This document shows positions 44,520 to 55,076 of a stretch of 64,000 nt of DNA, in pieces (position 1 is the first letter of the stretch; each line of letters opens with the position of its first letter). The translations under genes and the position numbers were made by a program. A model generated the notes under the pieces. The model had not been told where the DNA came from, searched no databases, and saw nothing but the letters and a program-made list of their open reading frames with translations. The DNA comes from Woeseiaceae bacterium (GTDB lineage: Bacteria > Pseudomonadota > Gammaproteobacteria > Steroidobacterales > Woeseiaceae), in assembly GCA_028279985.1 (NCBI GenBank), contig JANQMR010000016.1, forward strand, positions 62,001 through 126,000. The letters run 5' to 3'.

Positions 44520-45698
44520 TCAGTCGTCATCGGCGTTCTTCCAGGCCCGCAGCGCATCGCCGAATCGGCGCGCGATCTCCTCGTTGACCTCGAGCCGGCT
44601 GTCACCCCAGAAACCCGACGAATACGGCGGTCCCCACATCGGCTGGGAATCCCAGTCCACGTTGATGTAGGCGAGGGCGTACAACACGTCCCGGTTGTCG
44701 GCCAGCAGCCCGAACAGGGGCGCGAACCAGTGTGTCCAGATCTCGTCGTCGCTCATCGCCGTCCGGTTCTCGCCGGGCGGGCCGTCCCAGATGGCGGCGT
44801 GATTGGCCATGAACCGTTCGCGCAGGTCGATGCCCTGCGGCGCGGCTTCGGCAATCATGACCGGCTTGCCGCGCTGTCTTGCGAAATCGAGCACCTCTTC
44901 GGTGAGCGCCAGCGGGCTCCGCGGCACGAAGCTGCCCGCGACCCCGACGGTTTCCTCCGGATGCATGAACCAGGAGACGCCCATCCAGTCGACGTACTCG
45001 TCACCGGGATACCATTGCCTGATGTCTTCGTCGCCGCCATCGATCACGTCGTCGGTCGTGGACGCGCTGGCCTGCCAGACGAATTCCACGTTGTCGACGC
45101 CGGATCGTTCGAGCACGTCGACGATACGCCGCCATGCGTCGACGTAGTTTTCCGTATTCTCGTAACCCTGGTTCCAGGCGCCGTCGAATTCGTAGCCGAT
45201 ACGCAGGTAGACGGGCCCTTCGATCAGGCCGCAAAACCGGCCGAGCTGGCGAATCTCGGCGTCGAAATCGCCGTCGATCAGGCGTTCGAGCTTGCCGGGA
45301 TGCTCGTTTTCGGTGATCGACAGGCCGATCGCCAGGCGGTCGACATCGAACCCGGTCGCGGTGCGCCAGGCATTGACGGGACCTGCGCCCCAGTCGAAGT
45401 CGAAACCCGCGTCGTTGCCGTTGCCGTCGATGCCCAAGCCGCCGAAGTCTCCGGGCTTCAGGATGTCGTAGAAATCGACATAAGCGGTGAGTCCGTCGGG
45501 CGACGGACAGCAGCGGCTGTCCAGGTATCCGCGAATCGCGCCGAGGTCCTGACCGACGATGAACAGCCGGTCGCGGGCGTCGTGCTCCAGGCCGGTCTGC
45601 GCGGCCGTTGCGGCGGGGCCGCTGTCACATGCGCTCAACGACGACAGCAGCAGTGCCGGGAGCGCAGACAGCGTTCGCGTCGATCGTGATCCTGGCAT
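44520..45698 (-). CDS. GH26-like glycoside hydrolase, lipoprotein
   Basis: A 392-residue protein. Signal peptide with lipobox LLLSSLSACDSG, so probably anchored to a membrane. The likely acid/base Glu is in VYLRIGYEFDGAWNQ, with the nucleophile Glu in KPVMIAEAAPQG; these fit GH26, which includes beta-mannanases and beta-1,3-xylanases. LRIGYEFDG matches what I recall of the beta-1,3-xylanase branch better than the mannanases. Given neighbouring xylA/xylB/GH43, a xylanase is plausible, but this is inference. Its ATG is the third in a run of TGGCATT repeats. Confidence 0.75.
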   Translation of the reverse strand: MPGSRSTRTLSALPALLLSSLSACDSGPAATAAQTGLEHDARDRLFIVGQDLGAIRGYLDSRCCPSPDGLTAYVDFYDILKPGDFGGLGIDGNGNDAGFDFDWGAGPVNAWRTATGFDVDRLAIGLSITENEHPGKLERLIDGDFDAEIRQLGRFCGLIEGPVYLRIGYEFDGAWNQGYENTENYVDAWRRIVDVLERSGVDNVEFVWQASASTTDDVIDGGDEDIRQWYPGDEYVDWMGVSWFMHPEETVGVAGSFVPRSPLALTEEVLDFARQRGKPVMIAEAAPQGIDLRERFMANHAAIWDGPPGENRTAMSDDEIWTHWFAPLFGLLADNRDVLYALAYINVDWDSQPMWGPPYSSGFWGDSRLEVNEEIARRFGDALRAWKNADDD

Positions 45699-45722
45699 TA
45701 TCTTGGCATTGGTCTTGGCATT
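45693..45722 (-). repeat. 11-12 bp repeat covering the GH26 start codon
   Basis: TGGCATT recurs at 45693, 45704 and 45716. On the minus strand each copy carries AATGCCA, so the start ATG is triplicated. Confidence 0.85.
45698..45721 (-). other. micro-ORF MPRPMPR abutting the GH26 start
   Basis: On the minus strand an ATG at 45721 opens MPRPMPR, ending in TAA (45700-45698) whose last A is the first base of the GH26 ATG (TAATG). Confidence 0.4.
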
Positions 45723-45760
45723 CTCGTAAAAGCGGCCGGGAACAGCCGCTCGTCCGTTGT

Positions 45761-45777
45761 GTTTCCGTAGCGGAAAC
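45761..45777. promoter_or_regulatory. 17-bp palindrome in the GH26-GH43 divergent region
   Basis: GTTTCCG-TAG-CGGAAAC, a perfect inverted repeat 15 nt from operator 2. Could be a second regulator's site. Confidence 0.45.
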
Positions 45778-45792
45778 CCCTAGACTCCGCAC

Positions 45793-45806
45793 TGTAAACG
45801 TTTACA
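45793..45806. promoter_or_regulatory. LacI-family operator 2
   Basis: Exact TGTAAACGTTTACA between divergent GH26 and GH43 genes. Confidence 0.85.
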
Positions 45807-45820
45807 CTCAGGCTTACAAG

Positions 45821-45852
45821 AAGACACCGACCAAGACGCCGACCAAGACTCC
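45821..45852 (+). repeat. 12-bp tandem repeat in the GH43 leader
   Basis: AAGACACCGACC, AAGACGCCGACC, AAGACTCC. Confidence 0.85.
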
Positions 45853-45884
45853 AAGATGCTTTTCTCCGCCGAACCGACACCCCG

Positions 45885-47492
45885 ATGCCAGCGCCGCCGA
45901 TCACCAACCCGATCCTGAAAGGATTCAATCCCGATCCGTCGATCTGCCGGGTCGGCGAGGACTACTACATCGCCGTGTCCACTTTCGAGTGGTATCCGGG
46001 CGTCGCGATCTACCGTTCCCGGGATCTTCGCAACTGGCGGCTGGTCGCAAGGCCCCTGAATCGTCGGGACCTTCTGGACATGCGCGGCGAGCCGGATTCC
46101 TGCGGAGTCTGGGCGCCTTGCCTGAGCTGGTCGGACGGGCTGTTCCACCTCGTCTACACCGACGTCCGCCGCTTCGACGGCAATTTCAAGGACACCCACA
46201 ATTACCTGACCACCTCGGCTGCGATCGACGGCGAGTGGTCCGATCCGGTGTACCTGAACTCCAGCGGTTTCGATCCCTCCCTCTACCATGCCGAAGACGG
46301 CCGCAAGTGGCTGACGAACATGGTCTGGGACCACCGGCCCGACCGGACCTCGTTCGCGGGTATCGTGCTGCAGGAGTATTCGCCGGAGCAGCGCCGGCTG
46401 CTCGGCGATCGGCGCCGGATCTTCCGCGGCACGGCCCTGGATTACACCGAGGCGCCGCACCTCTATCGTTTTGGCGACTATTTCTACCTGATCACTGCCG
46501 AGGGCGGCACCGGTTACGGCCATGCGGTGACGATGGCGCGATCGAAGACCGTCGACGGCGACTACGAAGCCGACCCCGCCGGTCCGTTGTTGACTGCCAG
46601 GGACGCCCCCGACTGGCCCCTGCAGCGGGCGGGCCATGCCGACATCGTCGGGGCGGCCGACGGCGGGCTCTACCTCGTCCACCTTTGCGGCCGTCCCTTG
46701 CCCGGCACGCGCCGCTGTCCGCTGGGCCGAGAGACCGCGATACAGAAACTCGAGCGTACCGGCGAAGGCTGGTTTCGACTCGCCGGCGGCAGCCGGCTCC
46801 CGGCCTTGTCCATCGATCCGCCCGACTGCGTCCCAGACGCGCCGGCGACACCGGCGACACGCGACGATTTCGACCTGCCCGAGCTCGATCTCGCGTATCA
46901 ATGGTTACGCACGCCGTTTCCGGAAGAGTTCATGGCCCTGTCGGAACGGCCCGGCCATTTGCGGCTCTACGGCATGGAGTCTCCGGGCAGCCTCTACCAT
47001 CAGGCGCTCGTGGCGCGGCGCCAGACGGATTTCGTTTTCGAGGCCAGCACCGGGCTCGACTTCAGGCCGGAGTGTTTTCAGCAGCTCGCCGGGCTGATCT
47101 GTTATTACAATTCCCGCAAGTTCCACTACCTCTACGTTTCGACCGACAGCGAAATCGGCCGCCATATCGGCATCATGAGCTGTGAGGCCCGGCGCAGCCT
47201 GGCCTTGACCTATCCGATCCACGACCGGCGTATCCGGCTGGACTTCGACGGTCCCGTGCACCTGCGCGCAGCCGTCGATTACGCCGAGCTGGTCTTTTCC
47301 TGGTCGCGCGACGGATGCGACTGGCAGGCGATTCCGGCCCTGCTGGATCAAAGCCTGTTGTCGGACGAAGCCGGCATGAGCGGCGGCGAGCAGTTCACCG
47401 GCGCTTTCGTCGGCATGTGTTGCAACGACCTGACCGGCGCGCGCATCGCGGCCGACTTCGATTACTTCGAATACGTCGGCCGGGACCCGTAA
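45885..47492 (+). CDS. GH43 beta-xylosidase/arabinofuranosidase
   Basis: A 535-residue enzyme without a signal peptide, so cytoplasmic. The three GH43 acids are visible: Asp in FNPDPSICRV, Asp in SSGFDPSLYH, Glu in LDYTEAPHLYR. The size and C-terminal beta-sandwich (about 340-535) match beta-1,4-xylosidases of the XynB3 type. It would release xylose from imported oligosaccharides for XylA and XylB. A LacI-type operator lies about 80 nt upstream. Confidence 0.93.
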   Translation: MPAPPITNPILKGFNPDPSICRVGEDYYIAVSTFEWYPGVAIYRSRDLRNWRLVARPLNRRDLLDMRGEPDSCGVWAPCLSWSDGLFHLVYTDVRRFDGNFKDTHNYLTTSAAIDGEWSDPVYLNSSGFDPSLYHAEDGRKWLTNMVWDHRPDRTSFAGIVLQEYSPEQRRLLGDRRRIFRGTALDYTEAPHLYRFGDYFYLITAEGGTGYGHAVTMARSKTVDGDYEADPAGPLLTARDAPDWPLQRAGHADIVGAADGGLYLVHLCGRPLPGTRRCPLGRETAIQKLERTGEGWFRLAGGSRLPALSIDPPDCVPDAPATPATRDDFDLPELDLAYQWLRTPFPEEFMALSERPGHLRLYGMESPGSLYHQALVARRQTDFVFEASTGLDFRPECFQQLAGLICYYNSRKFHYLYVSTDSEIGRHIGIMSCEARRSLALTYPIHDRRIRLDFDGPVHLRAAVDYAELVFSWSRDGCDWQAIPALLDQSLLSDEAGMSGGEQFTGAFVGMCCNDLTGARIAADFDYFEYVGRDP

Positions 47493-47502
47493 GCAGCCCG
47501 GG

Positions 47503-48528
47503 TCACCCGGCGGGCCTCGCGACCGACTGTCGCACGATGAGCTTGTGCGGGACGATCTCGGGCGCGGTCTCGCCGTCCAGGCCATCCTCGATCTCCCGGC
47601 ACAGGCGATACATGACGCGCTCGCCGATTTCCTCCGCCGGCTGGCCGATCGTGGTCAAGGGCGGGTCCGCGACTTCCGCGTAACGAATGTCGTCGAAGCC
47701 GATCACGGAGATGTCGTCCGGTATGCGCAAGCCGGCCGACTTGACGGCGTGCAGGCAAGCGATCGCCATTTCGTCGTTGGCGCAGAATATCGCCGTGGGC
47801 CGGTGCTGGTGATTGAGCAGCTTGCGGGTCGCGCGTATCGCACCGTCGAGGCTCAGCTCGCCCTCGACGACCCAGCCTTCCTCGATGGCCAGCCTGGACT
47901 GGTTCATCGCGGCCCGGTAACCGTACTCGCGGTCCTTGGTCAACAGTGACGAAGCCTGGCCGCAGATCATCGCGATGCGCCGGTGGCCCTGTGAGATCAG
48001 GTAGTTGGTGGCTTCCTTCGCCGCGGCGACATTGTCGATGTGCACACTGGGGAACTCGGACAACTCGGGCGAGATGGTCTCGCAACCGATGACGATCGGC
48101 AGCCGGCGCCGGCTTTTCGCCGACAGTATCTCGGTGCCGAAAGGCGACATACTCGCCAGCAGTATGATGCCGTCGGTTTGCTTGGAAACCAGCATCGCAC
48201 CGATTTCATCCGCCGTCATCGTGTTGAACTGGGTTTCCTCGATGACCACCGAATAACCCTTGGCCTTCGCCGCCGTCCGAATGCCGCGCATGACGTCGGT
48301 GAAAAACGGATCGCCGATCGAGGGCAGGACCACCATGACGAGGTTGGTACGCCCGCGCCGGAAGCTCTGTGCCAGCGTGTTGGGCGAATACCCGGTCTCC
48401 AGGATGGCTTTCTGGACCCTGAGGCGGGTCTTCTCGGTGACCTTCTCCGGATTGTTGACACAGCGCGAGACCGTGGCGATCGATACGCCCGCCATCCGAG
48501 CCACTTCCTTGATCGATACCTCCGCCAT
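47503..48528 (-). CDS. LacI-family transcriptional regulator of the xylose locus
   Basis: A 341-residue repressor. N-terminal HTH: VSIKEVARMAGVSIATVSRC followed by NNPEKVTEKTRLRV; ligand-binding domain to the C-terminus (GCETISPEL, VIGFDDIRYAEVADPPLTTI). The start MAEVSIKEV fits the family; an upstream ATG (48573) adds 15 residues. The three palindromes in the region have the classic LacI-family pattern, one in its own promoter region, so autoregulation and control of the flanking operons is likely. Effector unknown, probably xylose or a xylo-oligosaccharide. Confidence 0.92.
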   Translation of the reverse strand: MAEVSIKEVARMAGVSIATVSRCVNNPEKVTEKTRLRVQKAILETGYSPNTLAQSFRRGRTNLVMVVLPSIGDPFFTDVMRGIRTAAKAKGYSVVIEETQFNTMTADEIGAMLVSKQTDGIILLASMSPFGTEILSAKSRRRLPIVIGCETISPELSEFPSVHIDNVAAAKEATNYLISQGHRRIAMICGQASSLLTKDREYGYRAAMNQSRLAIEEGWVVEGELSLDGAIRATRKLLNHQHRPTAIFCANDEMAIACLHAVKSAGLRIPDDISVIGFDDIRYAEVADPPLTTIGQPAEEIGERVMYRLCREIEDGLDGETAPEIVPHKLIVRQSVARPAG

Positions 48529-48668
48529 CGATGGGTAGGTTCCTGAAACGGTTTTCAGCGCGGGATCCGGCACATTTCCTCCGCAGCGTAACCCAGGCGG
48601 CCGGCGGCCGCACTATGTCGGTGATTTCCAGCCAGATTCCGGTTCCGGCGCCGGCGTGCTTTTATCGT

Positions 48669-48682
48669 TGTAAACGTTTACA
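48669..48682. promoter_or_regulatory. LacI-family operator 3
   Basis: Exact TGTAAACGTTTACA, extended to TTGTAAACGTTTACAA (48668-48683), between divergent lacI and galM. Confidence 0.88.
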
Positions 48683-48728
48683 ATTCTACCGTCAACCCGA
48701 GGATCCCGGTCCCGTGCCGGGCGATACT

Positions 48729-49756
48729 ATGCTGCAAATGCATGCTCAGGCCCCGCTCAGAACGGTCACATTGAGGTCGGACAGCGGTTTCGAAGTCACG
48801 GTCGCCGATCGCGGCGCCGCGCTGACGTCGATTCTGGTGCCTGTCCGCGGCCGGCGCCTGAACACGGTGCTGACGTATGACGATCCCGAGGCGTATCTCG
48901 GCGACCGGTATTACCTGGGCTCGACCCTGGGCCGATACGCGAACCGGATTCGCCACGGCCGGCTGACCTTGAACGGCGGCAGTTACCAGCTTGCGACCGA
49001 CCCCGGTGCCGGCGGTCATTGCCTGCACGGCGGGCCCGACGGCTTCCATCGCCGGCGCTGGACGCTGACCGAGGCGCCCGACCAATTGCAGCTACGCTGC
49101 CGTTACATCGCAAGCCATGGCGAACAGGGTTTTCCGGGCCGTCTCGACGTGGCCGTGGATTACCGTATCGTCGGCGAAAATGCGCTGGTCATCGATTATC
49201 TCGCGAAAACGGATCGGGCGACGGTCGTCAACATGGCAAACCACGCCTATTTCAATCTGAACGGCAATCTGAACGGCAATCTGAACGGCGACGGTTCGAC
49301 AGGTGACGGATCGACAATCGAGAACCACCTGCTCGAGGTGCGCGCGGGGCATTACACAGCCACCGATGAATCGCGTATCCCGACCGGCGAGCTTGCGCCC
49401 GTGGAGGGTACGGACTTCGATTTCAGGACCCCGGTCCGAATCGGCGACAGATTGCGCCGCATCGGAGCGCTGGACGTCAACCTGGCGCTGGACCCGGGCG
49501 ACGAATACATACGCCGTGCGGCAAGCCTGCATTCGCCCGACAGCGGCATCACCCTGAACCTGCATACGACACAAGCCGGACTGCAGGTCTACTCGGGCGG
49601 CAATCTCGGCGTTCCCTTCGGACCTGGCGCCGGCATCTGCCTCGAGGCCCAGGCTTTTCCGGACGCGCCCAACAATCCGGGTTTTCCGAGCACGGTGCTG
49701 GCCGCCGGCGAAACCTACCGGCAACGAACCGTTTACGAGTTCACGGTGGAGCCGGG

Positions 49757-49760
<4 letters not shown>
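48729..49760 (+). CDS. galM: aldose 1-epimerase (mutarotase)
   Basis: A 343-residue enzyme that interconverts sugar anomers. NRIRHGRLTLNG, NHAYFNLNG with the catalytic His, and CLEAQAFPDAPNNPGF with the catalytic Glu. The start at 48729 (MLQMHAQAP) has a weak ribosome-binding site. A 12-bp repeat makes an unusual insertion NLNGNLNGNLNGDGST after NHAYF. Next to xylB-xylA it probably supplies the alpha anomer used by xylose isomerase. Confidence 0.95.
49254..49289 (+). repeat. 12-bp tandem repeat x3 in galM
   Basis: AATCTGAACGGC three times in frame (49254, 49266, 49278), encoding NLNG repeats in a surface loop; followed by two GACGGWTCGACA copies 15 bp apart. Confidence 0.92.
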
Positions 49761-51241
<1,481 letters not shown>

Positions 51242-51268
51242 ACGCCATTCGCAGCCGAGGCAACAACG

Positions 51269-52618
51269 ATGACAAGAAACGTCCACACCGGTGAAACCGC
51301 GTACTTCCCTGGAATCCCCCGGATCCGGTACGAAGGGCCGGACTCCGACAATCCACTGGCATTCAAGGCCTACGATCCGGAGCGGGAGATTCGCGGCCGG
51401 TCCATGGAGGACCATCTGCGCTTTGCCGTCTGTTACTGGCATACGTTTTGCGCCACCGGCGCGGACCCTTTCGGGCCCGGTACCCGCGCGCCGGCCTGGG
51501 CCGCGAAACCGGACCCGCTGGCGCGGGCCACCGACCGCATCGACGCCGCATTCGAGTTTTTCAGCAAGCTCAATGTCCCGCACTGGTGTTTTCACGACTT
51601 CGACCTGGCCTGGGAGGGCGCAAGCGTCGCCGAATCGGAAAAAAACCTCGAGACCATGGTCGGGCTCGCGCAAGAACGCCAGAAGGCGACCGGGATGAAG
51701 CTTCTCTGGGGCACGGCCAACCTGTTCTCTCATCCGCGTTACATGAACGGTGCCGCGACCAACCCCGATTTTGCCGTCGTGACCCGTGCCGCGGCCCAGG
51801 TCAAGGCTGCGCTGGACGCGACGGTGGCATTAGGCGGCGAGAACTACGTGTTCTGGGGCGGACGCGAGGGATACGCCTGCCTGCAGACCACCGACACCCG
51901 GCGCGAGCTCGAGCACTTCGCGACGTTCCTGCACCAGGCACGGGATTACGGCCGGTCGATCGGCTTCGAGGGGACCTTCCTGATCGAACCGAAACCGATG
52001 GAGCCGATGAAACACCAGTACGATTTCGACGCGCAGACTGTCATCGGTTTTTTGCGGCATCACGGACTGGCCGGAGATTTCAAGCTCAACGTCGAAGCCA
52101 ATCACGCAACCCTCGCGGGACACAGCTTCGCCCACGATCTGCGCATGGCCGCCGACGCGGGTTTGCTGGGATCGATCGACGCGAACCGCGGCGATCCACA
52201 AAACGGCTGGGACACCGATCAGTTCCCGACCGATCTCTACGACACCGTGCACGCGATGATGGTCGTGCTCGAAGCCGGCGGCCTGGGCGGCGGCGGCCTG
52301 AATTTCGACGCCAAGGTTCGCCGTGAGTCCATCGATCCCGAAGACCTGTTCATTGCCCATATCGGCGGGATGGACGCCTTCGCCCGGGGCCTGATCATCG
52401 CGGATCGTATCCTGGCGGACGAAAGGACGTCCGCGCTGCGGTTCGGACGTTACGAGAGTTTCGACGACGGCGACGGCAAACGCTTCGAAAACGGCGAGCT
52501 GGATTTGCCGGCCTTACGGAACCTGGCGGCCGAAAACGGCGAACCGGCGCAGCGCAGCGGTAAACAGGAACTGATGGAGAACCTGATCAACGACTACATC
52601 GTGCGCGGTGCCGCCTGA
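51269..52618 (+). CDS. xylA: xylose isomerase
   Basis: A 449-residue class II xylose isomerase converting xylose to xylulose. Metal and sugar ligands appear in [52 protein letters not shown] and [11 protein letters not shown]. The ATG is in an ATGA with a short frame running from the xylB end (from 51192). The order galM-xylB-xylA forms the metabolic end of the locus. Confidence 0.98.
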   Translation: MTRNVHTGETAYFPGIPRIRYEGPDSDNPLAFKAYDPEREIRGRSMEDHLRFAVCYWHTFCATGADPFGPGTRAPAWAAKPDPLARATDRIDAAFEFFSKLNVPHWCFHDFDLAWEGASVAESEKNLETMVGLAQERQKATGMKLLWGTANLFSHPRYMNGAATNPDFAVVTRAAAQVKAALDATVALGGENYVFWGGREGYACLQTTDTRRELEHFATFLHQARDYGRSIGFEGTFLIEPKPMEPMKHQYDFDAQTVIGFLRHHGLAGDFKLNVEANHATLAGHSFAHDLRMAADAGLLGSIDANRGDPQNGWDTDQFPTDLYDTVHAMMVVLEAGGLGGGGLNFDAKVRRESIDPEDLFIAHIGGMDAFARGLIIADRILADERTSALRFGRYESFDDGDGKRFENGELDLPALRNLAAENGEPAQRSGKQELMENLINDYIVRGAA

Positions 52619-52638
52619 CGGCGATGTAACGGTCGGCG

Positions 52639-53475
52639 TCACTCCGCCGGGGCCGGCACCGCCTGCCCGGGCACCTGCCACACTTCCGGCACTTCGGTAT
52701 CCAGCCGGACCGCCGTCAACTGCCGGCCCCAAACGCAGCCGGTGTCGAGGCTGACCAACTCGGGCAGCACGATCAATCCCAGCGCCGACCAGTGACCGAA
52801 CACGACGCGCGTTCCCGCCCAGGCCGGCTCGGGATAGTCGAACCATGGCACGGATCGGCTGCGCGAACGCCATGGAGAGCCGGTAAACCTGAGGTTCAGG
52901 CGCATGTCCGCCGACAGCATCCGCATTCGAGTGAGACAGTTGATGATGAACCTGAGCCGGTCGTATCCACGAAGTTTGCCCGACCAGCGCGTGGGCGTAT
53001 TGCCGTACATGCTTCTTAGCAACTCGACGAAATCGTCGCCCCGCAAGGCCGTCTCGACTTCGCTTGCCCGCGCGAGCGTTTTTTTCGCGGTCCATTTCGG
53101 GTGGGTCCCGGCGTGCACGAGCAGCGTGTCCAGCGTCTCGCAATAGTGGGCCAGCGGCCTTTGACGCGTCCAATCGACGAGTTCGTCGAGCTCGGGCGCG
53201 CGCAGCAGCTTGCTCAGGGTCTCGAAGCGTTTTCCGTCGCGCAACAGGCCTTGCGACAGGGCCAGAAAATGCAGGTCGTGATTACCCAGTACCGTGATCG
53301 CCGACTCGCCCAGGCTGCGGACGAACCGTATCGTCTTCAAGGATTTGGGTCCGCGATTGACCAGGTCGCCGGTGAGCCACAGCGTGTCGCTCGCCGGGTC
53401 GAAGCGAATGAGTTCCAGGAGCCTCCGCAGGGGGTCGTAACAACCCTGCAAGTCTCCGATCGCGTAAACGGCCAT
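52639..53475 (-). CDS. apaH: symmetrical bis(5'-nucleosyl)-tetraphosphatase ApaH
   Basis: A 278-residue phosphoesterase cutting Ap4A to two ADP and involved in removing Np4 RNA caps. Motifs: YAIGDLQGCYDPLRRLL, WLTGDLVNRGPKSL and VLGNHDLHF. The order ksgA-apaG-apaH is conserved. It lies 24 nt after apaG. Confidence 0.97.
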   Translation of the reverse strand: MAVYAIGDLQGCYDPLRRLLELIRFDPASDTLWLTGDLVNRGPKSLKTIRFVRSLGESAITVLGNHDLHFLALSQGLLRDGKRFETLSKLLRAPELDELVDWTRQRPLAHYCETLDTLLVHAGTHPKWTAKKTLARASEVETALRGDDFVELLRSMYGNTPTRWSGKLRGYDRLRFIINCLTRMRMLSADMRLNLRFTGSPWRSRSRSVPWFDYPEPAWAGTRVVFGHWSALGLIVLPELVSLDTGCVWGRQLTAVRLDTEVPEVWQVPGQAVPAPAE

Positions 53476-53499
53476 CGAACCCGGAGAGGCGCCGGTGAT

Positions 53500-53880
53500 T
53501 CAGTGAAGCAGACCCGGCACGGCCAGCGTGAACGGTGCGATCGGCGCATCGAAACTGACGCCGTCGTCGCCCCGCATGCGATACAGGCCCTGCATGGCGC
53601 CGACCGGCGTCTCGAGGACCGCGCCGCTGGAGTAACGGAATTGTTCGCCGGGTTTGAGATACGGCTGCTCGCCGACCACGCCGTCGCCGCTGACCTCCTG
53701 CACCTTGCCGTTGGCGTCGGTGATCACCCAGTGGCGGCTCAAGAGCTTCGCCGGGACCACGCCGTCGTTGGAGATCGTGATCGTGTACGCAAACACGTAG
53801 CGGCCGGATTCCGGCTCCGACTGGTCGTCCACGTAACTCGTGGCGACCTGGATGCGAATCTCGTTGCTGTAGTCTTCCAT
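53500..53880 (-). CDS. apaG: ApaG protein
   Basis: A 126-residue protein with one ApaG (FN3-like) domain: RYVFAYTITISNDGVVPAKL, RHWVITDANGKVQEVSG and GVVGEQPYLKPGEQF. Its function is unclear; mutants affect Co2+ resistance and Mg2+ efflux in Salmonella. It is preceded by a 6 x 41-bp tandem array in the leader. Confidence 0.95.
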   Translation of the reverse strand: MEDYSNEIRIQVATSYVDDQSEPESGRYVFAYTITISNDGVVPAKLLSRHWVITDANGKVQEVSGDGVVGEQPYLKPGEQFRYSSGAVLETPVGAMQGLYRMRGDDGVSFDAPIAPFTLAVPGLLH

Positions 53881-53896
53881 GCAGCGGTCCCAGTTT

Positions 53897-54147
53897 GGAG
53901 ATTCCCGTTCAGCGGCTCTGCTCGAATAGCCTCGCCCGGAGATTCCCGTTCAGCGGTTCTGGTCGAATAGCCTCGCCCGGAGATTCCCGTTCAGCGGCTC
54001 TGGTCGAATAGCCTCGCCCGGAGGTTCCCGTTCAGCGGCTCCGGTCGGATGCCCTCGTCCGGAGATTCCCGTTCGGCGGTTCTGGTTCGATACCCTCGTC
54101 CGGTGTTCCGGTTTTCGGCGAACCCGTTTGGATATCCTCCCGCCCGG
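53897..54147. repeat. 41-bp tandem array, six units
   Basis: Unit starts (GGAGATTCCCGTTC) at 53897, 53938, 53979, 54020, 54061 and 54102, exactly 41 bp apart; the last is degenerate. Unit cores vary mildly (CGGCTCTGGTCGAA, GCCTCGCCC). Not CRISPR: there are no spacers. Confidence 0.95.
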
Positions 54148-54210
54148 TTGCGGCATATTTTGTGACACATTCTAGCGTACCTGTGAGAAATGTGGCTCCC
54201 GATTGAAGAC

Positions 54211-54238
54211 GGAAAACGGAAAACGGAAAACGGAAAAC
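54211..54238. repeat. 7-bp tandem repeat x4
   Basis: GGAAAAC repeats four times between the 41-bp array and the ksgA stop. Confidence 0.9.
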
Positions 54239-54281
54239 GGGACGCGGAACACGGCGTCGCGACGGCGGGCCGGCAAGGCGT

Positions 54282-55076
54282 CTACCGCCGCCCGTCATGT
54301 CCGCCGGCGGCAAGCAGGTTGCTGAGCGCCACGTATTGCCCGATGCCGATTGCCTCGGGACGTAGTTCGGGCTCGATGCCCGCGGCCGCCAGATCGTCGT
54401 CGTCGAGCAGGGTCTTCAGCGCGTTGCGCACCGTCTTGCGCCGTTGACTGAAGGCCTGGCGTACGATCCGTTCGAGCAAGGCCTGGTCGCTTATGTCGTA
54501 TGGGCGACCGGCAAGGGGCTCGAGACGCGCGACCGCCGACATGACCGCCGGGGGTGGATCGAAACTGCCGGGAGCGACGTCGAACAAGGCCTCGACTTGC
54601 ATGTGGCAGCCCAACATGATCGTGAGCCGGCCGTAAGCCTTGCGGCCGGGTGCGGCCGTCATCCGATCGACCACTTCCTTTTGCAGCATGAAGTGCATGT
54701 CGGTGATGACCCGGCGCTGGGCGACGAGCCGAAAAAGCAGCGGTGTCGAGATGTTGTAGGGCAGGTTGCCCACGATCCTGAGCGAGTTGCCGATCGAGCC
54801 GAAGTCGAAGTCCAGCGCGTCGGCTTCGTGTACCGTGACCCGATCGACCCCGGCAAACCGCCGTCGCAGCATCGCCGCCAAGTCCCGGTCGAGCTCGATC
54901 AGGTGCAATGCGCCGGCACGCGCCGCCAGCGGCCGGGTGATTGCGCCCAGGCCCGGGCCGATCTCGACGATGAGGTCGTCACCCGTCGGCCGGATGGAAT
55001 GCACGATCTCGCCGATGACGCCGGGATCGGCCAGGAAGTGCTGTCCGAAACGCTTGCGCGCGCGGTGCCCGCTCAT
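54282..55076 (-). CDS. ksgA: 16S rRNA dimethyladenosine transferase KsgA/RsmA
   Basis: A 264-residue enzyme that dimethylates A1518 and A1519 of 16S rRNA. Motifs: RFGQHFLADPGVIGEIV, IVEIGPGLGAIT, NLPYNISTPLLFRL. Starts 4 nt inside the pdxA stop (ATGA). Normal length. Confidence 0.97.
   Translation of the reverse strand: MSGHRARKRFGQHFLADPGVIGEIVHSIRPTGDDLIVEIGPGLGAITRPLAARAGALHLIELDRDLAAMLRRRFAGVDRVTVHEADALDFDFGSIGNSLRIVGNLPYNISTPLLFRLVAQRRVITDMHFMLQKEVVDRMTAAPGRKAYGRLTIMLGCHMQVEALFDVAPGSFDPPPAVMSAVARLEPLAGRPYDISDQALLERIVRQAFSQRRKTVRNALKTLLDDDDLAAAGIEPELRPEAIGIGQYVALSNLLAAGGHDGRR

Larger units (their letters stand above)
53881..54281. other. 401-nt ksgA-apaG gap dominated by tandem repeats
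   Basis: Besides the 41-bp array and the 7-bp array I see no gene. The gap breaks the usual tight ksgA-apaG spacing, which suggests that the repeats expanded inside the operon. Confidence 0.7.

Noticed and set aside
53897-54147. CRISPR array
   Set aside because: The 41-bp units are directly adjacent with no unique spacers and no cas genes.
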